From NCBI GenBank assembly GCA_958450325.1, contig OY288243.1, forward strand, positions 25,946,844-26,010,843: a DNA stretch of 64,000 nucleotides, in the 5' to 3' direction. This document shows positions 35,731 to 47,700 of this stretch, piece after piece (position 1 is the stretch's first letter; every line of letters begins with the position of its first letter). The notes beneath the pieces are model-generated. The model ran no database searches. It saw only the letters and a list, made by a program, of their open reading frames with translations, and was not told the DNA's origin. The stretch is from Agrostemma githago. Taxonomy: Eukaryota > Streptophyta > Magnoliopsida > Caryophyllales > Caryophyllaceae. Position numbers and translations under genes: made by a program.

Positions 35731-36624
35731 CGTCTTCGTATTAAATTATTTGGATCAGATTTATTTGGTTTGTTTCATGGTTAGCTTTTGATTTTTGGGT
35801 TCACCATTATTAGCAGTGATGAATTGAGGTATTGTGCTGCAATTTATTATCAATAATCATACCGTAATAATTACAATCAGACTGTGATAGTCGTGCTTGT
35901 TTTTTGTTCGTTTCTAATCACGCACAGTGAAATTCATTTTTTTTTGCGCCTGCATCATACGCTGCATCATCATCAGCAAGTTTCCAATGTGGTTATGTTA
36001 ATTTCGTATGATTTCCGTTTGATCGTTTATTACGGAGTATTATGATTTTATTAGGGTCTATGGCAATTCTCGTATGTACGGAATATATGTTTGGATGATT
36101 TTTGTATGCAATCGATACAGTCATATAGGAATTAATGTATCATATTTCGGATATTAAGTTTCATATTCTTATGATTGTCTATTCAGGTTATAAGGTCTCT
36201 AGTTTTTTAAATCGATTGCGTTCATTTATAATTTCGTTTAGTATTCAGTTATATGATGTATAACGGTCTCGTATGTTTGATTATTATCGCATATTATGTT
36301 TTTATGTATGAATTGGGATCTGTTTGGAATTTCGGTTGCGATTATTATCGATCGTACATCTATTGACAAGTTGACTTGTATGATGAAAGAAATAATTTGG
36401 GTTATAATTTCTTTTATCATTTAAGGATTCAGTCACTTGTTAATTACGGTTGATTAAAAGAACATGACTTCAGTTTTAATAATATTGGCTATTTGGTTTC
36501 TTATAAGACGTCTAATATTTTGGATTGTTTGATCGAAACAATACGTTGCCAAAGTAACCTCTATTGCGTAGATTAGATAATTTAAATAATTAGACGATTG
36601 TGTGTGATTGAATTTCATGCGGGT

Positions 36625-37125
36625 AATGGTCGGCCCAAAGGAAGTCCATTATTTGGCCAAAATTCAATCATACTTGTGGTGATAAATATGTAACAGTTAT
36701 TCGGTTCTCGTGTAGATGTTAAGTCGGCTCAAAGGAAGACTTGACGTTTGACATGATCTTACTGTTAATATTTGATTACTACACCAAGAGTACCACTTAC
36801 AAGTCTAATTATCGTCCAAAGATGAGATTAGATGTTGTGCTAGGTATCTTGTTATGATGGGAATGTCAATATTCGAATCTGAAATACAAGTTAAGGGAGT
36901 GTTGTTAAGTTATATGACACTCATAAGGCCATTATAAGAATATGGAGAGTAAATTCAAACATTCGGTTTTTAAGTTTGGTTGTATGTGTAATCATGCGGA
37001 TAATGGTCGGCCCAAAGGAAGGCCATTATTTGGCCGAAACATATACAATTTCGGGTGATAAATATGTGACGATTATTCGGTATTTTCATGTGTATACTGA
37101 GTCGGCCCAAAGGAAGGCTTAGTAT
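36625..37125 (+). other. Four hairpins with a common loop in copia H
   Basis: Hairpins at 36625-36650, 36718-36745, 37002-37027 and 37094-37125 share the core GTCGGCYCAAAGGAAG. The stems differ: AATGG/CCATT in the first and third, GTTAAGTC/GACTTGAC in the second, ATACTGAGTC/GGCTTAGTAT in the fourth. Units 1-2 and 3-4 are two copies of a ~377-bp duplication, with 93-95 bp between members. Preserved pairing around a fixed loop suggests a structured RNA element. Confidence 0.6.
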
Positions 37126-40100
37126 TCGACATGAGTTTATCGTCAATATTTGATCACGATTATTTCATTATAGTGTCAATGCTCAGTTAATAATTTATGC
37201 CCAACGGCTAAATGCTAAATCTGCAAAAACGCTATACTGTTTGAATTTATTCAAAATATGAGAATATTGTTTTGTTCATCAAATTGACATTACTGTTCAT
37301 TATATCTGTCATATTCAGGTTACATTCTCAATTTGGATAACGCTATTTATTTAAATAAATGGTAAGAGAATGTAAATATTTATTTTGGGTCGTCGCAATC
37401 TTTATACAGCATTAGGAATGTATGATTGTACTACTCATAAGGATGAAAATATCGTGTGGACTCACGTGCTTTTCTGGAGTAGAAAATTTAATGCATGTGT
37501 TTAATGATTGTTTAATGCGGCATCAAGGACATATTTAAGGGCATCATTTCTATTAAATAAGCTGCAAGTGTCCAACTCTAAGAATAACAAGATAAGGACA
37601 AAGTTATTGGTTGTTGGCTTGTTACGAGTATGGACACATAAGGAATATAGTACTAGTTTGTACGCCCCATCGCGTGTCGGTAAGGATACACTTCTCATTT
37701 AAGATTTGTCCAAGGTTAATTATTATATCCAATCATGTTTTGTGGGTGATTTTGTTTTTTCATTCACATAAGTACATTAATGCAAGTACAAGTAAGATCT
37801 AAGATGTTGTATTTCAATTGGTGATGAAAGATTCATCTATTCGGGGCATGTCATCATCTAAATTTGAGACAATCGGCTAATTTAGTTATCACTAATGACT
37901 TGTTATTTTATTTGAATCTGGAAATTTTTGGTACTGCCTTTTGGTGGAGTTCAATTATTTTTCTTTTGGTCAAATTTGGTTTATTGTCCATTGAGAAATA
38001 ATTAATTTTTACTTTCCTAATTCAAATAATGGTAAATATGTTATTTTTGAAAACTTTACACAACTAGGATTGAAATGTCTTTTAAAGACCTGCATTAAAA
38101 CTCCAGTGGATATAAAGAATTGAGGACAATAATTTCTTTTCGGTATGACACATTAACGATTATCAAAGTTTTGTGTCAAAATGAAATTATTGACCCTTCT
38201 ACTTCGGATCATATTGAAGGGAATAAAGACGAAAAGAGAAAATAGATATCAAAACAACTTCAGATGTCTTATAATTGATATATAAGGGTATATGAACAAT
38301 TTTATGTTTTAAGTTGTATTAGTTCACATCACTATATTAATTTGTAGACAAAATTAAGGCTTGATATTTATATCTTGATATTGAGAAGTTTTTAAGTTCC
38401 TAGACATTTTTATCACATATTTGACTGAGATATATTCTTGGTACAAGATCAAAGATGTCATGTCGATCATAAGTGGAAACACTTTGACAACTTGACTATT
38501 CAGGATAAGAATGTCAAGGTTATTTCGGATAACTTCTAGAGAAGTTTGATCTTACATTAAATATCGCACCATATGAAGGTCTGAATATGTATGGTGTATT
38601 ATTATGTGTGCAAAGTAAGATCTTAGGCTAGGTAGGAGTATGAGTATTCACACTCTTTCCTAGATAACTCTAGAAGTAAATTTAGAATTGTAGCTTGGTT
38701 TTGGGTAAAGTACAACAATACTATTGATTGATTAATTATAGTGTAATTTATTTACACCTAAGGTATGTCCAACTAATTAAGAATATTTTTTCTAAGGTAA
38801 CATAGTTGGATTTAAGGACAATCAAAAATTATTTTGTTGTAAAACTTTATAAGGATTAAGGGTAATATATAAAGTAATCATCCCACATGCAAGTTACATT
38901 AAGACGGATAATATGGGTTCATTGAGGTTATTGAGTTTGGGGGGAAGAAATGAGACTTATGAAAATGATCTTGTGTCTCATTATAAAGGATCGTAAGATC
39001 ATTTTAGTAAAACAAACTCAAATATCTCAAGAACAATTGTTATTAAAGAAATTCACTTAGGGAAGAATGGATGCAGTTTCAGAGGATTATATTGTTTTCA
39101 TGTCATATTACAGTGTAATAACAGTTTTAAATATTGCGCACATTCAAGAGTAAGAGTTAGATGATGAAACGGTAGAAAAGTATTCATTCAGCAATTTACC
39201 GAATCATTGAAAGTTCTAACTAATACATTTGAATTTATATATGTCATCAATAAAGTATTAAGTCATTTGACTGATAAAGACACTTTGAAATTATTTCATT
39301 AACTGTTTCATTACCTAAAAGTATAAAGCATATTGGTTTCAAATGGTTATTTGTTACCAAGACAGACTTATTCGGTAATGAGACAGTAAGGTTTGTCTTG
39401 TCAATAATGGCTATAAAGACAGTTGGCATATCCGGTTATATATATATATAGAGAGTTACATTGGATGAATGGTAAAGACAAGTTTGTCACCCATTGTTGC
39501 AATACTGGAAACCTTGACTCGATAGATTCAAGGTAAAGTTTCTGCAAATTAAGATCAATAATCATTCAATGAAAACTTAAATAAGGTTTTCCGTCAAAGA
39601 GTAATCAATCTACCATGATATCATCTCATTTAGTTTTGTATGGATGTGGTAAATGATTGTAGATACTCAAGATTCAGTGGGAGTATGAAAATATATCAAG
39701 TTTTATACCCTTTCAGTAAGTGAGACTAGTGCGGTTTCATTAATGTCCTTAAAGAAATGTTCATATCCAGAAAGTACAGTTTACTTAAATACATGTATTT
39801 CAGAAATTATTTCATGTCTTTAAGTAATAAGGTATAATTAAACTTATTTTGTACATGTTTGGATATTGTGTACATTATATAGTTTAATTGACAGATATTA
39901 AGGGAAATAAGTAGGATGTTGAGATCCACTACGGGCAGCCAAATATTGTTTGTCATTTATATTTGGAGCAAAACAATGTTATCATATGGGAGATCGGTTC
40001 AGGTTGAGATCATTCGGTATTTCGACTCCTATTTGGTCATGATTATTTGTCACAAGGCTGCAAATTAAGTTCAGTATTGAAAGACCATTTAAGTTATTTG

Positions 40101-41299
40101 TGACAAAATGATGGTTATTATAGTTTCAAATAACAATACAAGTGATGTGTTGTTATAGAAACGATTCAGAGTGAAAGACGTCTAAGATATGTTTGTACAA
40201 ACTCCATTTATGCGGATCCGCTCATTAAGGAATTACCACCCACGGTCTTTCTTGAGCATATTACTCAAATGGGTGTTTCGGTTCTAAAGATATTCAGGTT
40301 AAGTGGGAGTTTGTCACATTAGACACATTATGGTATACGGTTATTCAGTTCTAAAGAAATAAGGTTTACAGTTTTCAGTTTCACTCTGTCTTATTTGGTT
40401 GATCTCACTAAGGCTTAAGGTGGACCAGTTGGAAATATGCATATTTGGATCACATTCGGTTGCTGTTTCCATGCTACACTCCTATACTAGATTCATGTCG
40501 TTAGTCATGTTTGCATATGTGATCATTGATGGGTCCTGTTACGACAAACTGTGGCAAAGGCCGCTTTGGTTCTATGTACATATGATTAATGGACCGAATT
40601 GGATAAGACAGTTAGAATGTTTGATAGCACTATTGAGCTCATACGGTTATAATGAATACAACCTTCAGTGTCCTACATATACTAGTATATGACCCAAGTG
40701 GGAGATTGTAAGAATTATGGGTCTAATACAATATATGTGGACAACATTATTTGGAACTATTGTATTTATTAGCTATCATTAAAGTTGAGCCCAAATACGT
40801 TATCCGTCATAATACAAATGATACGGGCTTATTTACGTCTTATAAAGTATGGGTCGGATATTATAATAGTTGTAGACACCCGCATTTTGACTGCCACGTG
40901 TCTATGGTAGTCTCCGAAAAACACCCGATGATGATTGGACGTCAACGTGACTTAGTGTACTCGGATTTGGGCTCGGAATTCATAATATCCGACATGGACT
41001 TTTTAGCGGAGTAAAATCTCACAAAACAGACCTCAAATTCAGGCCCAGTGGGTCGTTCCGAGTCAAACAAGACTAATTTGGGTCAGAACCGGCACCAAAA
41101 ATAATTCCCGTCTTTTAGCGACCGGGTCAAAACCCGGTCAAAGACGAAACCGTCTCAGAAATCAGCCAAGTGCATTCTCGAGATTTGCGCCAAGTTCAAA
41201 ATCAGCCAAATCCATTCACAAATCAATCCAAATCAAACATAATCAATTAAACATAAATCAAGGGCAATCATGCCCAAAATAGCCCGGTCTAATTGATCC

Positions 41300-41406
41300 A
41301 CTCGGTCGAGTGGATTGGCCACTCGATCGAGTGGAGCCTCTTCAAACCCGTCCAGATACATTCACGAGGGCACTCGACCGAGTACACCCGCGCCACTCGT
41401 TCGAGT
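41300..41406. promoter_or_regulatory. Palindrome array 1 in U3 (two units)
   Basis: Twelve-bp palindromic sites start at 41300 (ACTCGGTCGAGT), 41321 (ACTCGATCGAGT), 41372 (ACTCGACCGAGT) and 41395 (ACTCGTTCGAGT). The spacings are 21, 51 and 23 bp. The last ends 20 bp before the TATA box, a position suited to a promoter element. The 3' LTR copy is at 54650-54756. Confidence 0.8.
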
Positions 41407-41426
41407 GACCCGGGGTCGGGGCTGCC

Positions 41427-41434
41427 TATAAATA
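41427..41434 (+). promoter_or_regulatory. Gypsy I LTR TATA box
   Basis: TATAAATA in a GC-rich setting. RNA should start near 41458, making 40871-~41457 the U3. The twin lies at 54777-54784 in the 3' LTR. Confidence 0.75.
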
Positions 41435-42373
41435 CCGACTCTTTCCCATGCATTTGGGAAACCTTTTTGGAGACCTTTTGGGAAGACTTTTGACACTCAC
41501 TTTTACCCCACAATTTCAGCCACATTTCACCCCACTTCAACCCTACTTCATCACACATCAAAGCCTTAGAAATCCTAAGCAATACACACAAAGACCGAGT
41601 CCTTCGTCCCTCGAAAAACCGACGTAATACACATACACATCCATACACACCATAACTCGCATACATCCTCGATACTCCCAAGCCTTGCCGCTATTTTACG
41701 AGTCCATTTCCGAGGTCTATACTAGCATGTATGTTGAGGGTGTCCTAAACCCTTTTTCTATCTCTTTTCTATATCGTTTTATGTACATTTTTGCATTATT
41801 GCATCGTAGTAACACTAACACTAACACTAACTTCTTTACATTTTTCATCTTTATTTTTTTATCTTTTTTTATTTTATCTTTTTTTACTAATGTTATTAAT
41901 ACCGTGTATATATATTAATACTAAAACCGGTTTTAAAACGTTGGACTACGATGATCACTATTGGTCCGTCTAATCCCTTTACGAGCAACGACGGAGGTGG
42001 AGCCCTTTCGAGGAGCCCCGCCCCAATGTACTCAAGGGCGTGACGCGACCGTGATCGGTCGTAGTTGAACGAATTCAATTCCCTTTCCATAATTGGTACG
42101 AGACCCGCTGACACGAATACCGACATCACATAACTCGAAAGGGTTAGTTTCGATGTCGTGACGTAGAGGGATATATCTCGTTACTAATTCAAAGTTTCGT
42201 AATCTAGCACAAACGTTTTCATAAAAACTCCGGTGACGGTATTATAATCGTTCATACACGATTATAACACCGGAGGCCGAGTCGAATACAAATCGTGCGA
42301 TATTTATATTTGACTCGGCCGATCATCGATTTCAAGTCATAAAACCGAGCAAAAGCATGCTCGTACAGGGGGC

Positions 42374-42552
42374 ACTCGACCGAGTGCCATAGGCCACTCG
42401 ATCGAGTTGCACCCCAAAAACTGGGCAGTAGCCCCATTAATGCTGCACTCGACCGAGTGCCATAGGGCACTCGATCGAGTAACCCCCCCAAAAGTGGTCA
42501 GTAGCCACGCTAATGACACACTCGACCGAGTCAGTCAATGACTCGATCGAGT
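42374..42552. repeat. Palindrome array 2 in transcribed LTR (three units)
   Basis: Sites start at 42374, 42396, 42447, 42469, 42520 and 42541, with spacings 22, 51, 22, 51 and 21 bp. The first of each pair is ACTCGACCGAGT and the second ACTCGATCGAGT. After the first two pairs comes a small A-rich-loop hairpin followed by CAGTAGC. The 3' LTR copy is at 55724-55902. Confidence 0.85.
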
Positions 42553-43517
42553 GGGTCTCATAACCCGCAATACCGAGGGCTTAGACGCATATTCCGAGCC
42601 CCGTTCTTTATCGACTTTAGACCATCATCCGGCCTCCCTATTTTTCAAAACTATACACATCACGACACGTAGAACGACTTTGACCACTTTTACGTGATAA
42701 GTCGGGACAAGACTACGGAATGTAAGACTAGGCTAGCAATACGCCACAATCTCACATTTCCGTCCTTCGCTTAATACGTGACATAATACGTATTTAAGCG
42801 GGGTGGTCCATCTACATATTTCGCGGTCTAGCTTTCATACGGGTCCGTTTTTATCTTTACGTTATTTCGTTTATGTCGTATTGTGAAATCCGGGTTGTAT
42901 TTCCGCCCGTGTAGCTTGTACGCTTTCCATTTCTTTCTTTCGAGCTTTGTTTATTATTTGCTTTTACGCTTATATAAATGAACCTCGCATGCTAAACTAT
43001 TTCGACCACATTCAAGATGCATTAAATGACGTAGTTAACGCAAAACTCGCATGTTTAGTTAAAAACGCTGTTTGCATATCATTTCATTATTTTACTAGCG
43101 CGCGTATCACGAACACGAACGATGTCTTAGTAGAGGCCGCCATGTGCGGGCGGGGTTGGGTGTCCTTAGTGGGCTTCCCAACACGTACCCTCACCCCTTA
43201 CTCAGAACCTTTGGTTTCCGGATGTCCGAAACCCTTGGCGAACGAGAGTCATTCTTTACACGATACCGGTGTAGATGGTATCGGTATCGCAATGCAAAGG
43301 GACGAGCCCAATGAACTCTGAAATCGGAGTGGGCTTACTTTGTGTATAGCCCATAACGACATAGAGTGGGCTCGTATGGTTCCGAATAACCACAAAATTC
43401 GGTGGCGACTCCATTTTGACTTAAATTTCGAACCCGAGAACAATCTCACCACGAGATTCATTCGCCTACCCAAACCCGCGTTTCGCCGCGTCGGGGTGGA
43501 CCTACGTCATGTCCACA

Positions 43518-44711
43518 ATTTGGCGACTCCGCTGGGGATACCTGATGTACCACATGTCATCGGGGTTCCTAGGGTGAGACTCGAAGAGAAATCGTTCGAA
43601 TATTAGTGTGCGCGCATTAGTTTAATGATTCATGCATAACCCAAATTTTGCCCGGGCCGGTTACTTGTGACCGACGTCCCACTATACCACGGTGCATTCC
43701 TACATGGGTGCGCTAAAGACATCGATGGTGGAACTCGTCTCGGTTTTGCGGCATGTCCTAAGACCAACTCGGCTTAGGGAGTCCGTCCATCACATGAGAA
43801 AGCCATCGTTGTTGGTATAGACCCTATTTTGACCGACCGAGACTTAGCGTAAAGCATACATGAGCGTCGTTATAATGCTTGTTTGACTACGTGCTACTTG
43901 GTTTCCGTGTCATTTTTCAAAAACCGTCATTTCAAAAATGCATCTTTCCAAAAATACCCACCTTTCGAAAAACCCGAAATGCTGCCCATTTTGGGACTCA
44001 TCCTTTTCAAAATACCCAATTTTCAAAACTCGGAATGCCGCCGAAATTTAGGATCAACGATTTGACTCAAAACATCCTTTCTGTAGTCGGCATGCTGTCC
44101 GTTTCAATTCTCGAATTTCCACCCCCATCACCTTGATTTTCGGAATTTTCCTTTTCAAAATTCTAATCTCGGTTTTCGAAATTCCGTTTTCAGTTTTCAA
44201 AACTTTCGGAAATTCGTTCATTTTGCATTCGAACTTCAACTTTCAACTTTCCTAAAATAAACCTTCCTTATTATAGGACCTACCGTCTATCCGTGTGTCG
44301 GGTCTTTGCATAGTACGTAGAAGGTTTATAGCGTCGAAACTCCGTCGATCTTATATCACGAGTTTCCCCCCTTTTCCCAAGTCCGCCTTATCTGTCAAGG
44401 CACGACCAACCCGCGTAGGGCATACCCCTACAAAGGAAGGTCCGTCCATACACTCGAGTCAAAAGTCTGGGGAGTAATCTCACGTGGACCTTCCTTCGAA
44501 CAGGATTAGGCCCACAAAACCGAAATCCTAAGGAAGTTATACCACCCACGAGTCATCCGTCTAGATGTCTTTCTCGAGTCTTGTCCGCTTAGTCCTTTCT
44601 TTTTTGGGTCACTCGGGATGTGCTGTTTCCTTTGATTCCAAGACTGGGTTCGGTTTCTGATTACGCGGTGTTCTTACAGACAGGCCACCGGCAACCAGAC
44701 ACGCTCGAAGA
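43518..44711 (+). other. Gypsy I leader
   Basis: A non-coding 1.2-kb leader between LTR and gag. The section 43900-44250 is built of diverged repeats of TTTTCAAAA-CCG type. A pyrimidine tract ending TTCTTACAG (44671-44679) lies 32 bases before the gag ATG and resembles a 3' splice site, so the 5' UTR might be spliced. The small frames here are not convincing genes. Confidence 0.6.
43521..43538 (+). other. Gypsy I primer-binding site
   Basis: TGGCGACTCCGCTGGGGA begins three bases after the LTR end. It is the Tat/Ogre-type site; I recall it as complementary to an Arg tRNA, but could not check that here. Confidence 0.75.
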
Positions 44712-47700
44712 ATGGCTACTTTGAACAGTCTGCAAACCGCTTTGGACGCCATGGTCGCAAAGCAAACCGACATCGAGGCCCAACTGACCGAAATGAGGGC
44801 TGGCCAAGTGGCCATCGTTGCTCGCCTAGCTACGGTGGAGCAAGGGACCCCTAATGTCGGGACTACTGGGCCCATAACTGAACTGGTCAGCGCAGTGCGC
44901 CGGCTAGAAGAACAAGTCCATTTGACTGGGAGTAACAATATCCACCGGGAGAATAGCCGAGAGTACTCCACGGTGAGTGACAAGCTGCCCGCAAACCTGA
45001 ACCTCACAGGTCTGCCCATGTTCGAAGGAACTGAGGACCCGTTACTACATGTGCGGGCCTTCAAGGAATTCATGGCCATCAAGGGAGTGGACTCATCCAT
45101 GTTCAAAAACCTTTTTGCCGCATCTCTCGAGAAACACCCACGGGCCTGGTACTACAGACTAGACCCGAAGAAGTTCCCTACCTGGGATGATGTGGCCACC
45201 GAGTTCGCTCGGAACTATGCTGACAACACCGAGATCCAAACCACAATGCGATCTCTGGAGGTTATGGCCCAAGAGCCGAAGGAGGGTTTTACTAAATACC
45301 TTCAACGCTGGAGGGCCGAGAGCGTGAAACTGGTCGACAAGCCCAGTGAGAAGACTCTAGTGGAGGCCTTTGTTAAGAACCTCCTCCCATCCTACCGGGT
45401 TCACCTCCGATATGCTGTCATACCCAACTTCACCACCCTCACTGAAATGGGTATGAGGATCGAAGATGACTTGAGACTAGAAGGCCTCACCAAGGCCGCT
45501 GCTAAGGGTTACCAAGGGGCTTCTTCCTCCACAACCAAACCTCAAGCTGCAACCCGCAGCATTTTCGACGCGGTTAATCTACTAGATGCCCCGTCCAAGA
45601 AGAACACCCCACCTCGGGTCTTCACTGATATAGGTACTACCTATACTTATGCCTTACAAAGGCTATCCTCAAAAGGCCTAATCCAACCGATAGGCCCAAC
45701 TCCTGAAGTTCCGGTCGAGCGACGCTCCAAGAACTACAATGCTCAGGCCTATTGCCAATACCACCGAGGCAATGGGCACGATACCGAGAAGTGTTGGAAG
45801 CTGAAACACTTGATCCAGGACTTAATTGAAAGCGGAAAAATCCCGCTACCCGGAGATAAGCCCAGCAACAAGGAGAACCCTTTCAGCTCCCATGCCATCT
45901 TTGCCGGGGAGGTGATCGATTGCTCTCACCTTATCTCCCCCTTTATCCCGCAAGTGGACGGGATCTGGTTCGATGACGAGGATGATATCTACCTCGCCAA
46001 AGGGGAAGCCGTTCCCATCACCCCTGAACAGATTCGAGAAGTCAAAACTCGAGTCTTAGCCAGCAACAACCTTGGTCGTCCCTATTTAGCCACAAGCACT
46101 AGGGACACTCCTATCCCGACAACCATCACCGATCCACTCGGGATGGAAGTCGCCCCTGAAGAGCCGACCGCTGAAACGGCCGTCGTGAAGCAATTGAAGA
46201 GAACCCGAGTTGACCTCACTATATGGCAACTCCTTGTTAGCTCTCAAGAACACCGAGAAGCACTTACAAAGGCTCTCGATCAAGTCAAGATCGACTCTCT
46301 GGCTACCCCCGCTGAAATGGTAGCCACGGTCCTACCCCACCTAAAGGGTAAGGCCAAAGTAGGAGGCCCAATGATCACATTTTCCGAAGCCGATCTACCG
46401 CCATTCGGGACCTCCCACAACCTAGCCCTTTACATCACGGTGATTTGCCGGGGGAAGTACCTCCCGATGACCCTAGTTGATGACGGGTCGGCCGTGAATG
46501 TCCTTCCTCTAAGGACCGCCAAAGCCCTCGGCATTACCGAGGCTGACTATATCCCAACTGCTCAAACCATCCAAGCCTTTGATGGGAGCCCAAAGTCGGT
46601 AGCTGGGGCCATAAAACTGACCATCATCACGGGCCCAGTAGAAAAGGAGCTTGAATTCCAGGTGATTGATGTCACCTCCTCATTCAACCTACTCTTAGGA
46701 AGGCCGTGGATTCACGCGGTGAAAGCTGTATCCTCCACCCTCCACCGCAAGATCAAGATGCCTCTACTCGACAATGTTATTACCTTAGAGGCAACCCCAA
46801 TGACCGTGGCTAGCTGTAACGCCACGGGCCGCACGGACCTCTGGGGGTTCGACTTTGTGGGGATGATTGAGGAAGAGTACCTTTTCCGACCTTACTTCAC
46901 CACAAGCATTGACACAATGCTCCAAAACCTAGGGTACCTTCCGGGGGCTACCTCTCGACCTGACCTTCCAGCTGGGAAGATCATCGAGGTCCTTAAGGAC
47001 GAAGACTCTCACTTCGGCCTTGGCTATGCCATCACTCCGGACAACGTTGTCCGAGCAGGAATCGAGAAGGCCTGCAACATTATGAAGGGTACCTACTTGA
47101 GCCCTTACAGCCCACGGTTGTCTGACTACTTTGTCACACCCGTATTCGGGGCTGTCCAGGTTGGGCTATACCAACCCAATGCTACGCACCTCGGGACCCA
47201 CTTGGCCCGAGATTGCAACTACATCCCGGATGATGTGTTCGCCCTCATCCAGTCTGATGAAGCCAATGATGCTGAGCCCGCGCTAGGGCTGCTCTTCGGG
47301 GAAGACACCATAGCCCCGACCCCAAAAGAAGACCTGGTCAACCTGATCCTCCGCAGCAACAGGTTTGACCCGACCAAGCTGATCTCGGATGTTGGTTCCG
47401 AGACGGGAAAAAGGGCCTGGAGGAAGACTGTCAAGTGGACTGACAGTCAAGGAAAGATCTACAAGCTGGTCACCGGAGAGGGAGATATGCCTGAGTCTGA
47501 GTCCGAGTCTGAGTCGGAGTCTGAGTCAGAGTCTGAGGTCGAGTCTAGGGAAGTCGGTGCTAGAGTCACTCCTGTAACCCCTCTCCCTTCTATCATTCCT
47601 GCTGCTGGCACTTCGGGGTCTGTCCCGAGTGCCTTGCCAATTCCGCCTCTGACCAATGATCAGATGGCTGCTCTCTTTGAGCTGTTTTCCAAATTTTCAA

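Larger units (their letters stand above)
35717..40706 (+). pseudogene. Copia H internal region, decayed gag-pol
   Basis: About 5 kb with no frame above 100 aa. Recognisable remnants are an integrase-like patch near 37510-37700 (RASFLLNKL...LRVW) and the RNase H end near 40195-40275, where a broken frame reads YADPL..ELPPTVFLEHITQMGV, the usual copia C-terminus. Two polypurine-like AGTGGGAG runs follow (40300-40310 and 40697-40706), the second abutting the 3' LTR. The 5' third carries a ~377-bp imperfect duplication with four hairpins (36625-37125). The ORFs at 37501-37802 and 40399-40692 are fragments. Confidence 0.8.
40871..43517 (+). repeat. Gypsy I 5' LTR
   Basis: From TGTAGACACC to TGTCCACA. 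U3 has a two-unit palindrome array (41300-41406) just before a TATAAATA box (41427-41434). The transcribed part has a three-unit array (42374-42552). Frames such as 41289-41681, 42252-42519 and 42947-43321 recur unchanged at +13350 because both LTRs carry them; they are not genes. Confidence 0.95.

Noticed and set aside
41811..41831. ACTAAC repeats as telomere-like DNA
   Set aside because: Only three or four hexamers, not the plant TTTAGGG unit, and part of the LTR.
42374..42552. Regular palindromic repeats as a CRISPR array
   Set aside because: This is a eukaryotic element; the repeats are 12 bp and the spacers are themselves related between units.
41289..43606. Many ORFs of 60-130 aa in the gypsy I LTR as genes
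   Set aside because: They overlap in several frames, cover U3/R/U5 features and the palindrome arrays, and match no family.
44609..45106. Minus-strand ORFs opposite gag-pol
   Set aside because: They are shadows of a strongly coding plus strand with no own motifs or start signals, unlike the spliced antisense gene downstream.
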